A stretch of DNA of 39,870 nucleotides from Acidobacteriota bacterium (GCA_009694735.1 SHUG01000010.1:1-39870); one strand, 5' to 3'. Positions 1 through 7,504 are shown, counted from the first letter of the stretch. Notes: generated by a model not told the origin, from the letters alone. A program made the numbers and translations.

Positions 1-74
<74 letters not shown>

Positions 75-288
75 GCTTGAGATAGCTAATGCTAGTTGAG
101 AATGGTGTGTGGGGTCGACTGGGGGGCGGTCATTTCGACGATTGGGGACATCAGTCAGTGTTCGCTTGCCAACCGCCATGGCCAGCCTTCGCTTGGCCTG
201 CCAACCGAAGCTCGAACCACAGTGCGGTCCACCGCCGCTCGCTCCGCGAGCCATGGTGGACAACCTTCGCGTGAACCAGAGCGAAGGT
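75..288. repeat. Palindrome-rich spacer between tRNA-Gly and tRNA-Cys
   Basis: There is no credible gene in this 214-bp spacer. It holds two inverted repeats. At 261-290 a perfect 10-bp stem (CAACCTTCGC / GCGAAGGTTG, 10-nt loop) ends inside the encoded CCA of tRNA-Gly. At 219-254 an imperfect 15-bp stem (TCCACC...GGTGGA arms with a 3-bp internal mismatch) is present. Neither is followed by a T-run in the direction of tRNA transcription, so they look like dispersed palindromes or processing signals rather than intrinsic terminators. The short open frames here overlap one another on both strands and are not convincing. Confidence 0.55.
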
Positions 289-363
289 TGGAGCGGGAAA
301 CGGGATTCGAACCCGCGACTTCGACCTTGGCAAGGTCGCACTCTACCACTGAGTTATTCCCGC
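289..363 (-). tRNA. tRNA-Gly (anticodon GCC)
   Basis: On the minus strand the acceptor stem GCGGGAA (363-357) pairs with TTCCCGC (299-293), followed by discriminator T and encoded CCA (291-289). The anticodon loop TTGCCAA gives GCC, reading glycine codons GGC and GGU. The D arm (CTCAGTGGTAGAG) and T arm (GGGTTCGAATCCC) are canonical. Length is 75 nt including CCA. Confidence 0.96.
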
Positions 364-379
364 TCGCCGAGAACAACCC

Positions 380-409
380 ACTGTAACAGATGGGTAGCGC
401 GACAGGCAA
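380..409 (-). promoter_or_regulatory. Possible promoter of the tRNA-Gly/tRNA-Cys transcript
   Basis: On the minus strand TTGCCT (409-404) is followed after 18 bp by TACAGT (385-380), four of six matches to a sigma70 -10 box. The tRNA-Gly 5' end is 16 nt further on, so a transcript would start just upstream of the tRNA and need only short 5' trimming. The match is partial and the call is inference. Confidence 0.4.
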
Positions 410-426
410 GCATTCCGGGCCCACGA

Positions 427-448
427 GCGGGCTAAAGCCCGCCTCTAC
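427..448. repeat. Short palindromic hairpin (TAAA loop) with CTAC tail
   Basis: GCGGGC-TAAA-GCCCGC forms a perfect 6-bp stem and is followed by CTCTAC. It lies between the galT stop codon and the tRNA-Gly promoter region. It belongs to the set of 4-nt-loop palindromes found in other gaps of this window. There is no T-run on either side, so it is not an obvious intrinsic terminator. Confidence 0.65.
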
Positions 449-453
449 GAGAG

Positions 454-1464
454 TTAGCCGATCGCGACCGCTCGCAAGGCCCTTGCCGCCTCCTCCGGAG
501 AGACCGGGTTTCTGGGAACACCACTGCCCCACTCGAGCCCGCTCCAGCGGGTGACCCTCGGAATAATTTCCAGGTGCCAGTGGAAGCCGGCATCGGCGTC
601 GCCGCTAAAGGGCGCGGTGTGCAACACCAGGTTATAGGCCGGCCGCTCCAGCGCCCAATCCACCCGGGCCATGACGTCCTTGAGAATCACCGCCATCGCC
701 TCGAGCGTGGCGTCGGAGACCTCCTCGAACCGGGGCGCATGGTCTCGCGGCAGGAGCCAGGCTTCAAACGGCACCCGCGACGCGAACGGCGCGATCGCAA
801 TTATTGAAAGAGTGTCTGACACCGTACGCCTGCCATCCGTCAACTCCTGGGCGGTGAGGTCGCAGAACACGCAACGGCCGGTCCGGCCGTAGTGTTCCCC
901 TGCTCCCCGCACCTTCTCGTCAAGGGCAGCGGGAACGATCGGATAGGCGGCGATCTGCGAGTGTGAATGATCCAGGCGGGCACCGGCGGCGCGGCCGTGG
1001 TTCTTGAACACGACTGCGGCGGCAAATCTGGCGTCGCGTTTCAGATCCTGCAACCGCGTGCGCCAGGCCCACAGCACCCGCCACAGCCGGTCCGCATCCA
1101 GGCGATGCACGGCCTGATCGTGCATCGGCGTCTCGATCACCACTTCGTGCGCCCCCAGGCCGTCGCGCGACTCGAACACGCCCTCGACCCGGCGATCCTG
1201 GCCGCCCTCGATCCGCAACATCGGCCGCCGGTTCGCCACGACCCTCACCGACCATCCCGGAGTATTGGCAGGCCCGCCTTCACGCCACGCCAACAGCTCC
1301 GGGCCCGCGTCCGCTTCCCTGCCTTCGCAGAACGGACACTCCGCCGGCGCATCGTCCAGGCGCACCGGCTCCAGCACGAAGTCGTGGGGATGCGGTTGCG
1401 CGGTGAGGTCGATCAACACCGACCGACCGGTGATCGGGTCGCGCCTGAGCTCAGTAGTTACCAT
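454..1464 (-). CDS. galT: Galactose-1-phosphate uridylyltransferase (HIT superfamily)
   Basis: The 336-aa cytosolic enzyme belongs to the GalT family, which exchanges uridylyl groups between UDP-glucose and galactose 1-phosphate in the Leloir pathway. Visible marks are a zinc-type CPFC (43-46), a second CVFC (198-201), the active-site segment DHSHSQI, with the nucleophilic histidine expected at H168, and FHWHLEI (294-300). The usual active-site signature is HPH; here it is HSH, with serine replacing proline but both histidines kept. Length is normal for the family. The start ATG overlaps the yraN stop by 7 bp (ATGGTAA), so translation is probably coupled. No other galactose genes (galK, galE) lie in the window, so a related hexose-1-phosphate uridylyl- or adenylyl-transferase role cannot be excluded. 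Confidence 0.88.
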   Translation of the reverse strand: MVTTELRRDPITGRSVLIDLTAQPHPHDFVLEPVRLDDAPAECPFCEGREADAGPELLAWREGGPANTPGWSVRVVANRRPMLRIEGGQDRRVEGVFESRDGLGAHEVVIETPMHDQAVHRLDADRLWRVLWAWRTRLQDLKRDARFAAAVVFKNHGRAAGARLDHSHSQIAAYPIVPAALDEKVRGAGEHYGRTGRCVFCDLTAQELTDGRRTVSDTLSIIAIAPFASRVPFEAWLLPRDHAPRFEEVSDATLEAMAVILKDVMARVDWALERPAYNLVLHTAPFSGDADAGFHWHLEIIPRVTRWSGLEWGSGVPRNPVSPEEAARALRAVAIG

Positions 1465-1826
1465 CCGGGCCTGAAGGCATCCTGGTAGACCGTGATCTTC
1501 GCCGGCGCGATCGAGGCGTCAATGGCGACCACGTCGAAACGGCATGGGCTGGCGTGCAGCTGATGCCCGCTGACGTATTCCTCGGCCATCGACACCAGGC
1601 GTCGCTGTTTCCGCGAGGTGACCATCTCGGCAGGATCGCCAAATCTGCTATCGGTCTTGGTCTTCACTTCGACAAATACTACCGTGCTGCCGTCGCGGGC
1701 GATCAGGTCGATCTCGCCAAAGCGGGAACGATAGCGCCGGTCGAGTATTTGATACCCGAGTCGTTCGAGTTCGGCGCGGGCCATATCTTCGCCAGCCAAG
1801 CCTAGCTGTTGTCGCTGAAAGGTCAT
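1458..1826 (-). CDS. yraN: YraN / UPF0102 endonuclease-fold protein
   Basis: The 122-aa protein has the hallmark UPF0102 block RFGEIDLIARDG followed by VVFVEVKTK, which supplies the acidic and lysine residues of a PD-(D/E)xK nuclease-like core. The N-terminal GLAGEDMARAELERLGYQIL matches the family's helix that precedes it. YraN proteins are widespread, often near rnhB or rsmI, and their biological role is unsettled. Here it sits between the aminotransferase (64 bp upstream) and galT (overlapping by 7 bp). No clear Shine-Dalgarno precedes the ATG at 1826. Confidence 0.9.
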   Translation of the reverse strand: MTFQRQQLGLAGEDMARAELERLGYQILDRRYRSRFGEIDLIARDGSTVVFVEVKTKTDSRFGDPAEMVTSRKQRRLVSMAEEYVSGHQLHASPCRFDVVAIDASIAPAKITVYQDAFRPGW

Positions 1827-1861
1827 GGCGGATACGGAGCAATGGCGGTGCCAATGTTGTG

Positions 1862-1881
1862 GGCGGCACTAAAGTGCCGCC
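1862..1881. repeat. Short palindromic hairpin GGCGGCAC-TAAA-GTGCCGCC
   Basis: A perfect 8-bp stem with a TAAA loop sits in the 64-bp gap between the aminotransferase stop and the yraN start. Its two arms are identical to the arms of the hairpin at 35801-35820, 34 kb away, which argues for a dispersed repeat rather than a locus-specific structure. No T-run follows on the minus strand, so any terminator role is doubtful. Confidence 0.7.
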
Positions 1882-1890
1882 CTTCTGGTG

Positions 1891-3210
1891 TCAGAGCGTG
1901 GACAAGGCCTGGTCGATGATCTCGACGGCGGTGGCGGCTTGCGCCTTGGTTAGCACCAGCGGGGGCGAGATGCGGATGGCGTTCTGGCCGGCGCCGAGCA
2001 CCAGCAGTCCGCGCGCGAAGCAGGCGTCCACCACTCGGTCGCGCTCGGCGATTGCGCGCTCCTTGGTGACGCGGTCCTTCACCAGCTCCACGCCGATCAT
2101 CAACCCCCGTCCACGGACGTCGCCGATGATGGCGTGCTTCTGCTGCAATTCTTTCAGCCGATCCATCATGAACGCGCCAACCTCGGCGGCGTTCTTGATC
2201 AGCGAATCCTTCAGCAGCGTGATGGTGGCCAGGGCGGCGGCGCACGACACCGGGTTGCCGCCGAAGGTGCTGGCGTGCGAGCCGGGCGGCCAATCCATGA
2301 CCTCCGCGCGCGCGGTGGTCACGCCGAGCGGCATGCCCGACGCCACGCCTTTCGCCACCGCGATCATGTCGGGCTCGACGCCGAAATGCTGAATGCCGAA
2401 CATCTTGCCGGTGCGGCCCATGCCCGACTGCACTTCGTCGGCAATCAGCAGGATGCCGTGCTTGCTGGTGAGCGCGCGCAGGCGCTCGTGAAACTGCGGC
2501 GCCGGTACGACGTAGCCGCCCTCGCCCTGGATCGGCTCGACGACCACGCCAGCGACTTCATCCGGCGAGATCAGGTGGACGAGCACCTGGTGCTCCAGAA
2601 AGTCCAGGCACTCGGCGTGACACGTCTCGGGCTTGAGTCCGACCGGGCACCGATAGCAGGTCGCATACGGCGCATGGAACGTGCCAGCCTGCATCGGACC
2701 AAAGCCCTTGCGCTGAATCGCCTTGCTCGACGTGAGTGCGAGCGAGCCGACTGTGCGGCCGTGGAAGCTGCCGAGGAACGCGATCATCCCGTAGCGCTTG
2801 GTCGAATACCGCGCCAGCTTGATGGCGGCTTCGATCGCTTCGGTGCCGGAGTTCGAGAAGAACGAACGCTTCGGCCCGCTGAACGGCGCGATCTCGTCGA
2901 ACGCTTCACCGAGCGCCACCTGCGGCTCGTAGTAGAAGTCGGTCCCCGACATGTGCAGGAACTTCTGCGCCTGATCGACGATGGCCGCAACCACGGCGGG
3001 GTGGGAGTGGCCGGTGGAGTTGACGGCAATGCCGGCGGCGCAGTCCAGGAACAGATTGCCGTCAACGTCTTCGACCATCGCGCCCGAGCCGCGGGCCATC
3101 ACGAAGGGATAGCCGCGCGTGTAGGACGTCGACACCACCTTGCCATCCCGCTCGATGATGGCTTTGGCTTTCGGGCCCGGCAGAGCAGTTTTTATTAGCG
3201 GCGCTTCCAT
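1891..3210 (-). CDS. Class III (acetylornithine/GABA-type) aminotransferase
   Basis: This 439-aa PLP-dependent fold-type I enzyme carries the class III signature LLIADEVQSGMGRTGKM (D258 contacts the PLP ring nitrogen) and the Schiff-base lysine K287 in VAKGVASGMPLG. SNSGTEAIEAAIKLAR (119-134) binds the phosphate, and the ending GLLVLGAGQNAIRISPPL is typical of GabT/acetylornithine-type members. A cysteine-bearing insertion (C185, C188, C197, C201) is the type seen in long archaeal-like members annotated variously as 4-aminobutyrate or broad-specificity amino acid aminotransferases. Substrate cannot be fixed from sequence. The ATG lies 16 bp inside the end of cysS, so it is probably translationally coupled to it. 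Confidence 0.85.
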   Translation of the reverse strand: MEAPLIKTALPGPKAKAIIERDGKVVSTSYTRGYPFVMARGSGAMVEDVDGNLFLDCAAGIAVNSTGHSHPAVVAAIVDQAQKFLHMSGTDFYYEPQVALGEAFDEIAPFSGPKRSFFSNSGTEAIEAAIKLARYSTKRYGMIAFLGSFHGRTVGSLALTSSKAIQRKGFGPMQAGTFHAPYATCYRCPVGLKPETCHAECLDFLEHQVLVHLISPDEVAGVVVEPIQGEGGYVVPAPQFHERLRALTSKHGILLIADEVQSGMGRTGKMFGIQHFGVEPDMIAVAKGVASGMPLGVTTARAEVMDWPPGSHASTFGGNPVSCAAALATITLLKDSLIKNAAEVGAFMMDRLKELQQKHAIIGDVRGRGLMIGVELVKDRVTKERAIAERDRVVDACFARGLLVLGAGQNAIRISPPLVLTKAQAATAVEIIDQALSTL

Positions 3211-4607
3211 CTCGTGCCTTTCGGACCGTCTTCGAGGATCACACCCTTGTCGAGCAGGTCCTGGCGAATGCGGTCAGCTTCGGCGAAGTCGCGGCGGCGG
3301 CGGGCATCCTGGCGGGCCTCAATGCCGGCGTCGATCTCGCCTTGCGGGATCGGCGGGGTGGCCTCTTCGGCGTGGCGCAGCGAGAGCACGCCCAATACCT
3401 GGTCGAAGTGGTCGAAGGCGGCCTTAATCCCAGGCGCCTCGGCCTCGCCCACTTGCTTTGCGTCCATCGCGATATTGAGCGCGCGGACCAGATCGAACAG
3501 CTCGCCCAAGCCGGCGGCGGTGTTGAGGTCGTCACTGAGCGCGGCATCGAACGCCTCAACCCCTGCTTTGACGCGAGCGGTCACCTCCGCATGGGTGCCG
3601 CCACCCGACAACGCGCCCACGCGCCCAAGGAAGTCGGTGATGCGGCGCAGCGCTTCTTCCGCCTGCTCGAGACCAATCCAGGTGAAGTTCAGCTGCTTGC
3701 GGTAGTACGCCGACAACAGGATGTAGCGCAGCGCCGACAGCCGGAAGCCGCGATCGAGCACGTCTTGCACCGTGTAGACGTTGCCCACCGACTTCGACAT
3801 CTTCTGGTTGTCCACCAGCAGGTGCTCGATGTGGAACCAGAACTTCGAGAACTCCTTGCCGGTGGCGCCTTCGCTCTGCGCGATCTCATTCTCGTGATGC
3901 GGGAACACCAGGTCGACCCCACCGGTGTGGATGTCGATCGGCGACTCGCCGAGCAGCCGCAGCGCCATCGCCGAGCACTCGATGTGCCAGCCGGGACGGC
4001 CCGGGCCGCAACCCACGTCCCACGTCGTCTCGCCGGGCTTGGTCGCCTTCCACAGCACGAAGTCGCGCGCGTTCTCCTTCTCGTACTCGTCGGAGTCAAC
4101 CCGCGCGCCGGCCTGGATGCCCTCGTGATCGAGCCGCGCCAGCTTGCCGTAGGCCGGCAGCGTCGCGATCTTGAAGTAGATCGACCCGTCGCTCTGGTAG
4201 GTGTGGCCGCGCTCCCCCAGCTGGTTGATCATGTCGGCCATCGCCCGCAGGTTTTCCGGGTCGGTCGCGCGCGGCGTGTCTTCCACCGGTTCGATGCCCA
4301 GGGCCAGCGCGTCTTCACGGAAGGCCTTGATGTACTGGTCGGTGTATTCGCGCAGCGGCAGGCCCGACTTCTCCGCGCCGACAATGGTCTTGTCATCGAC
4401 GTCGGTAAAGTTCATGACGTGGTGCATCTGGAAGCCGCCGACGTACTTCAGCGCGCGGCGCAGCACGTCGACGCCCACGAAGGTGCGGAAGTTACCGATG
4501 TGGCCACGGGCATACACCGTGAGGCCGCAGGTGTACATCCGCACGGTGTTGTCGCGTACCGGGACGAACGGTTCGACCTGGCGGGTAAGGGTGTTGTAAA
4601 GACGCAT
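3195..4607 (-). CDS. cysS: Cysteinyl-tRNA synthetase
   Basis: The 470-aa class I synthetase charges tRNA-Cys with cysteine in the cytosol. It shows the HIGH-type motif GHIGN (35-39), KMSKS (269-273), and the zinc ligands C27 (YTCGLTVY), C211 (WHIECSA) and H237/E241 (FPHHENE) that discriminate cysteine. The C-terminal helical domain contains ARQDARRRRDFAEADRIR. Length is normal. The ATG lies 9 bp after the stop of the preceding 88-aa gene. The tRNA it charges is encoded at the left end of the window on the same strand. Confidence 0.97.
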   Translation of the reverse strand: MRLYNTLTRQVEPFVPVRDNTVRMYTCGLTVYARGHIGNFRTFVGVDVLRRALKYVGGFQMHHVMNFTDVDDKTIVGAEKSGLPLREYTDQYIKAFREDALALGIEPVEDTPRATDPENLRAMADMINQLGERGHTYQSDGSIYFKIATLPAYGKLARLDHEGIQAGARVDSDEYEKENARDFVLWKATKPGETTWDVGCGPGRPGWHIECSAMALRLLGESPIDIHTGGVDLVFPHHENEIAQSEGATGKEFSKFWFHIEHLLVDNQKMSKSVGNVYTVQDVLDRGFRLSALRYILLSAYYRKQLNFTWIGLEQAEEALRRITDFLGRVGALSGGGTHAEVTARVKAGVEAFDAALSDDLNTAAGLGELFDLVRALNIAMDAKQVGEAEAPGIKAAFDHFDQVLGVLSLRHAEEATPPIPQGEIDAGIEARQDARRRRDFAEADRIRQDLLDKGVILEDGPKGTRWKRR

Positions 4608-4616
4608 GAACGCCTG

Positions 4617-4883
4617 CTACGAACGACTCGCCGCCACCGACGCGGCGTCGAAGGCAAAGGTCACCGACGAGGCGTCGCCAGTGACGATAACCTGCAACGC
4701 GGGCAGGCCAGGCGCCTTGAGGGCCACCGCCGCGGCGGCGCTCACGCGCGTGAGGAAGTCGGCGCCGGCGGCGGCTTCGATCCCGGCATAGCTCACGGCA
4801 TGGCCGGCGACCTCGGTCACCAGCGCCGCCATCCGCGGGTCGCGGGGAACAGTCAACTTGAACGTGAACTCTTTGGGGGACAT
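4617..4883 (-). CDS. Small uncharacterised protein between ribF and cysS (88 aa)
   Basis: I do not recognise this protein with confidence. The frame could open further upstream, but the ATG at 4883 is preferred because it lies 4 nt after the ribF TGA (TGA-TCGC-ATG), a re-initiation arrangement, whereas earlier starts would overlap ribF. The protein begins MSPKEFTFKLTVPRDP and is alanine-rich, with a strand-helix-strand pattern. Its first 50 residues faintly resemble the N-terminal half of anti-sigma-factor HATPase domains (a Phe/Leu/Val strand with PRDPR, then a long helix), but no N-box or G-boxes are visible, so that link is weak. It is sandwiched tightly in a translation/cofactor cluster, which supports it being expressed. 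Confidence 0.6.
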   Translation of the reverse strand: MSPKEFTFKLTVPRDPRMAALVTEVAGHAVSYAGIEAAAGADFLTRVSAAAAVALKAPGLPALQVIVTGDASSVTFAFDAASVAASRS

Positions 4884-4887
4884 GCGA

Positions 4888-5826
4888 TCAGACCGATAGT
4901 CTATCGAACAATCGCGCCGCGCGGCGAACATCCGCCGCAATCTGCTCCTGCAGCGCCTCGATGTCGGGGAACTTGCGCTCGTCTCTCAGCCGCTGCACAA
5001 AGGCCAGCCGCACGGTCTTGCCGTAGAGATCCATCGACCGGCCGATCAGGTGCGCCTCGATGGAGGTGGCCAGTTGATCGCCAAAGGTGGGCCGTTGGCC
5101 GATGTTCGTCACGCTGGGATAAAAAGCCCCGTCCACGGTGACCGCCGTCGCGTAGACGCCGTGGGGCGGAATCAGCTCGTTGTCGGTCGCCAGGTTGGCG
5201 GTCGGAAACCCCATCTCGCGTCCCCGCCTGGCGCCTTCCACGACCACGCCGTCGAGCGCGTAGTGATGCCCCAGCAGCGCCCCCGCCTCGTCCACGCGGC
5301 CCTCGCCGATCAGCCGCCGAATGCGGGTGCTGGAAACGACGAAGTCCTTGTAGCGGATGGGATCGATCTTCTCGGCGCGGAAGCCATACTGCGCGCCGAG
5401 CGACTTGAGCAACGTGAAGTTGCCGCTGCGATTGCGACCAAACAGGAAGTCGGCGCCCACCCACACTTCGGCGACGCGCAGCCACTCCACCAGTACCGTG
5501 CGCACAAAGGCGTCTGGCTCCCACTGCGACATCTCGGGAGTGAAGCGCACCACGGCTGCGCCCTGGACGCCCGCGCGCGCCAGGGCATCGAGCTTCTGGG
5601 CCTTGGTCATCAGCAACGCGGGCGCCTTGTCGGGCCGGAGCACGCGAGGGGGATGCGGATCGAACGTGAGCACCACGCTGGTGCCGCCGCGTTCGAGCGC
5701 GCCGCGCTGGATGCGCTCGACGATCTTGACGTGGCCGCGATGCAGACCGTCGAAGTTACCGAGCGCCAGCACCGGCGACCGCCACGTGAGCGGACGCGGA
5801 TCGTCCGGGAAATAGATTACCTCCAC
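4888..5826 (-). CDS. ribF: Bifunctional riboflavin kinase / FAD synthetase
   Basis: The 312-aa enzyme phosphorylates riboflavin to FMN and adenylylates FMN to FAD. The N-terminal nucleotidyltransferase half shows ALGNFDGLHRGHVKIV, with the GxFDGxHxGH ATP motif, and VVLTFDPHPPRVL. The C-terminal riboflavin-kinase half shows GREMGFPTANLAT and the YPSVTNIGQRPTF block. The start is a GTG at 5826 inside the end of the upstream MBL gene (10-bp overlap), with GGTGG just before it as a ribosome site. The stop is 4 nt before the next gene. Length is normal for the family. Confidence 0.95.
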   Translation of the reverse strand: MEVIYFPDDPRPLTWRSPVLALGNFDGLHRGHVKIVERIQRGALERGGTSVVLTFDPHPPRVLRPDKAPALLMTKAQKLDALARAGVQGAAVVRFTPEMSQWEPDAFVRTVLVEWLRVAEVWVGADFLFGRNRSGNFTLLKSLGAQYGFRAEKIDPIRYKDFVVSSTRIRRLIGEGRVDEAGALLGHHYALDGVVVEGARRGREMGFPTANLATDNELIPPHGVYATAVTVDGAFYPSVTNIGQRPTFGDQLATSIEAHLIGRSMDLYGKTVRLAFVQRLRDERKFPDIEALQEQIAADVRRAARLFDRLSV

Positions 5827-6638
5827 TTGTCCACCAAAGCTTCAGCGGAGGTGGATGCGTCCCCGGCGTCGATCGGCACCACCAGGCCATCATAGGCCAG
5901 CTCAACGCCCTGGGGCAGCCAGGCATTGGTCGCACCGTGCGGCAAGTCGTGGCAAATGTGCGTCAGATACGTATGGCGCGGCCGCACGCGCTCAACTACG
6001 GTGAGGGCTTCGGCCACCGTGAAGTGCGTGGGATGTGGACGATGCCGCAGGGCATCAAGGACAAGGATGTCGAGCCCCTCGAGCAGCGGCCACGTCTCAT
6101 CCGGCAACCGGTTGCAGTCGGTCAGGTAGGCGAACGTGCCGAGACGATAGCCAAGGATCGGGCGCTTGCCGTGAAAGAGCGGCACCGGTTGAATGCCGGC
6201 CGAGCCGATATTGAAGCGGCCCGCCACGGTGGTCAGGTCGATCCGTGGAATGCCGCCGCTCTTTTCGCTGGGCGGGTTGAAGATGTACGAGAAGGTGCGG
6301 CGTAGGTCCGCGGCCGTGCGTTCATCCGCATACGCCGGAATTGCCCCACCCTGCATCACATTAAACCTGCGCACATCGTCCAGGCCCATCACGTGATCGG
6401 CGTGGCTGTGCGTGAACAGGATCGCGTCGACGCGCGCGATGCGATTGGCGAGTGCCTGTTGCCGCAGATCGGTGGACGTGTCGACCAGGATCGACGGCCC
6501 ACCGTCGACGTTGATGTGAATCGACGGACGCGATCGGCGATCGCGTGGATCGGCCGACTGGCACACGGCGCAGGTGCAACCAATCATCGGCACCCCGTGC
6601 GAGGTGCCACTGCCAAGGATGGTGACGACGGCGTTCAT
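5817..6638 (-). CDS. Metallo-beta-lactamase fold hydrolase (PhnP-like)
   Basis: The 273-aa protein carries the metal-binding motif LFTHSHADHVMGLDD (HxHxDH), a downstream LTDCNR segment and a late HICHD, as in RNase Z/PhnP-like phosphodiesterases. The opening ILGSGTSHGVPMIGCTC, with C22 and C24 followed by another Cys (C27), is typical of PhnP-type members that bind an additional zinc. It probably hydrolyses a (cyclic) phosphodiester. PhnP itself acts in phosphonate degradation, but no phn genes are visible, so the substrate is unknown. It heads the minus-strand cluster and diverges from mazG across 27 bp. Confidence 0.82.
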   Translation of the reverse strand: MNAVVTILGSGTSHGVPMIGCTCAVCQSADPRDRRSRPSIHINVDGGPSILVDTSTDLRQQALANRIARVDAILFTHSHADHVMGLDDVRRFNVMQGGAIPAYADERTAADLRRTFSYIFNPPSEKSGGIPRIDLTTVAGRFNIGSAGIQPVPLFHGKRPILGYRLGTFAYLTDCNRLPDETWPLLEGLDILVLDALRHRPHPTHFTVAEALTVVERVRPRHTYLTHICHDLPHGATNAWLPQGVELAYDGLVVPIDAGDASTSAEALVDKWR

Positions 6639-6650
6639 CTAAGAGAGGGA

Positions 6651-6660
6651 ATGTTAGCAT
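6651..6660. promoter_or_regulatory. Overlapping divergent -10 boxes for mazG and the MBL gene
   Basis: Only 27 bp separate the two divergent starts (6638 and 6666). The plus strand reads TGTTAGCAT, an extended -10 (TG-N-TAGCAT, 6655-6660) ending 5 nt before the mazG ATG. The minus strand reads TGCTAACAT, an extended -10 (TG-N-TAACAT, 6656-6651) ending 12 nt before the MBL ATG. The two boxes overlap because the decamer is nearly self-complementary. No good -35 hexamer is seen on either side, so the extended -10 would have to carry the promoter. Confidence 0.45.
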
Positions 6661-6665
6661 GGCGC

Positions 6666-7487
6666 ATGAGCGAACAAGCGGGCGCGCGCTTTCAGCAACT
6701 GGTGGAGATCATGCGCACGCTGCGCTCAGAGAACGGCTGTGCCTGGGATCGGCAGCAGACCGTAAAGACGCTGCGGCCGTTCGTGCTGGGCGAAACCTAC
6801 GAGCTGCTCGACGCGCTGGATCGCGAGAACTACGGCGAGCTGAAGGGCGAGCTTGGCGACTTCCTGTTCGAAGCGGTGTTCCTGGCGCGGATCTGCGAGG
6901 AAGAAGGACGGTTCTCGATCGCCGATTCGCTGCAGGCCGTGTCGGACAAGTTGATTCGCCGCCACCCGCACGTCTTCGATACCGAGGGGAAGGCGTCGCT
7001 CACGCCGCGCGAGGTGAAAGAGCGATGGGAGGACATCAAGAAGAAGGAACGCCACGATGCCGGCGAACCGGAGAAGACGCTGCTCAGCGGCATCCCGCGT
7101 ACCATGCCGTCGCTGCTGCGCGCCTACGAGCTCAGCACGCGGGCGGCGACCGTGGGCTTCGACTGGGTCAAGCCCGGCGATGTGCTCGACAAGATCGACG
7201 AAGAGGCGCGTGAGCTGCGGGAAGCCGTCGCGACGCTGGGCGCGACCTCGCCGGAAGCGGAGGAAGAGCTTGGCGACCTGCTGTTCGCGGTGGCGAACCT
7301 GGCCCGCAAGCTCGGCGTCGAGCCCGAGGCCGCCTTGCGCGTCGCGAACGACAAGTTCCAGAAGCGGTTCGACGACGTGGAGCGACGGGTCACCAGCAAG
7401 GGCGAGCGGATGCGCGACCTGACGCTGGAGCAGCTCGAGGCGCACTGGCAGGTCGCCAAGGTAACCACGAAGGACACGAAGGCATGA
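6666..7487 (+). CDS. mazG: MazG nucleoside triphosphate pyrophosphohydrolase
   Basis: The 273-aa tandem-domain MazG hydrolyses (d)NTPs to NMP and pyrophosphate and is thought to clear abnormal nucleotides. The first domain starts MRTLRSENGCAWDRQQTVK with the EtYELLDALDREN and ELGDFLFEAVF metal-binding helices. The second carries DEEARELREAV and EEELGDLLFAVANLARKLG. The ATG at 6666 gives the N-terminus expected of the family; an in-frame ATG at 6651 lies inside the proposed -10 box, 1 nt from GAGGGA, and is less likely. The last residues (VTTKDTKA) and the stop codon come from a dispersed palindrome (7465-7504). Confidence 0.93.
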   Translation: MSEQAGARFQQLVEIMRTLRSENGCAWDRQQTVKTLRPFVLGETYELLDALDRENYGELKGELGDFLFEAVFLARICEEEGRFSIADSLQAVSDKLIRRHPHVFDTEGKASLTPREVKERWEDIKKKERHDAGEPEKTLLSGIPRTMPSLLRAYELSTRAATVGFDWVKPGDVLDKIDEEARELREAVATLGATSPEAEEELGDLLFAVANLARKLGVEPEAALRVANDKFQKRFDDVERRVTSKGERMRDLTLEQLEAHWQVAKVTTKDTKA

Positions 7488-7504
7488 CTTCGTGACCTTC
7501 GTGG
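7465..7504. repeat. Large palindrome (CCACGAAG type) between convergent mazG and comEC
   Basis: CCACGAAGGACACGAAG (7465-7481) and CTTCGTGACCTTCGTGG (7488-7504) form a 17-bp inverted repeat with one mismatch and a 6-nt loop. The left arm and loop overlap the last codons and TGA of mazG, and comEC ends 8 bp to the right. It is placed where it could stop transcription from both sides, but no T-run is present. It matches in type the repeat inside comEC at 8388-8444. Confidence 0.75.

Noticed and set aside
3342-5141. Very long open frame (about 600 codons) antisense to cysS and ribF
   Set aside because: It is an antisense shadow in GC-rich DNA: low-complexity, Arg/Ala-rich, no recognisable domain, and it covers well-identified genes.
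6393-6665. N-terminal extension of mazG by 91 codons
   Set aside because: It overlaps the MBL gene on the other strand; MazG similarity begins only at the ATG at 6666.
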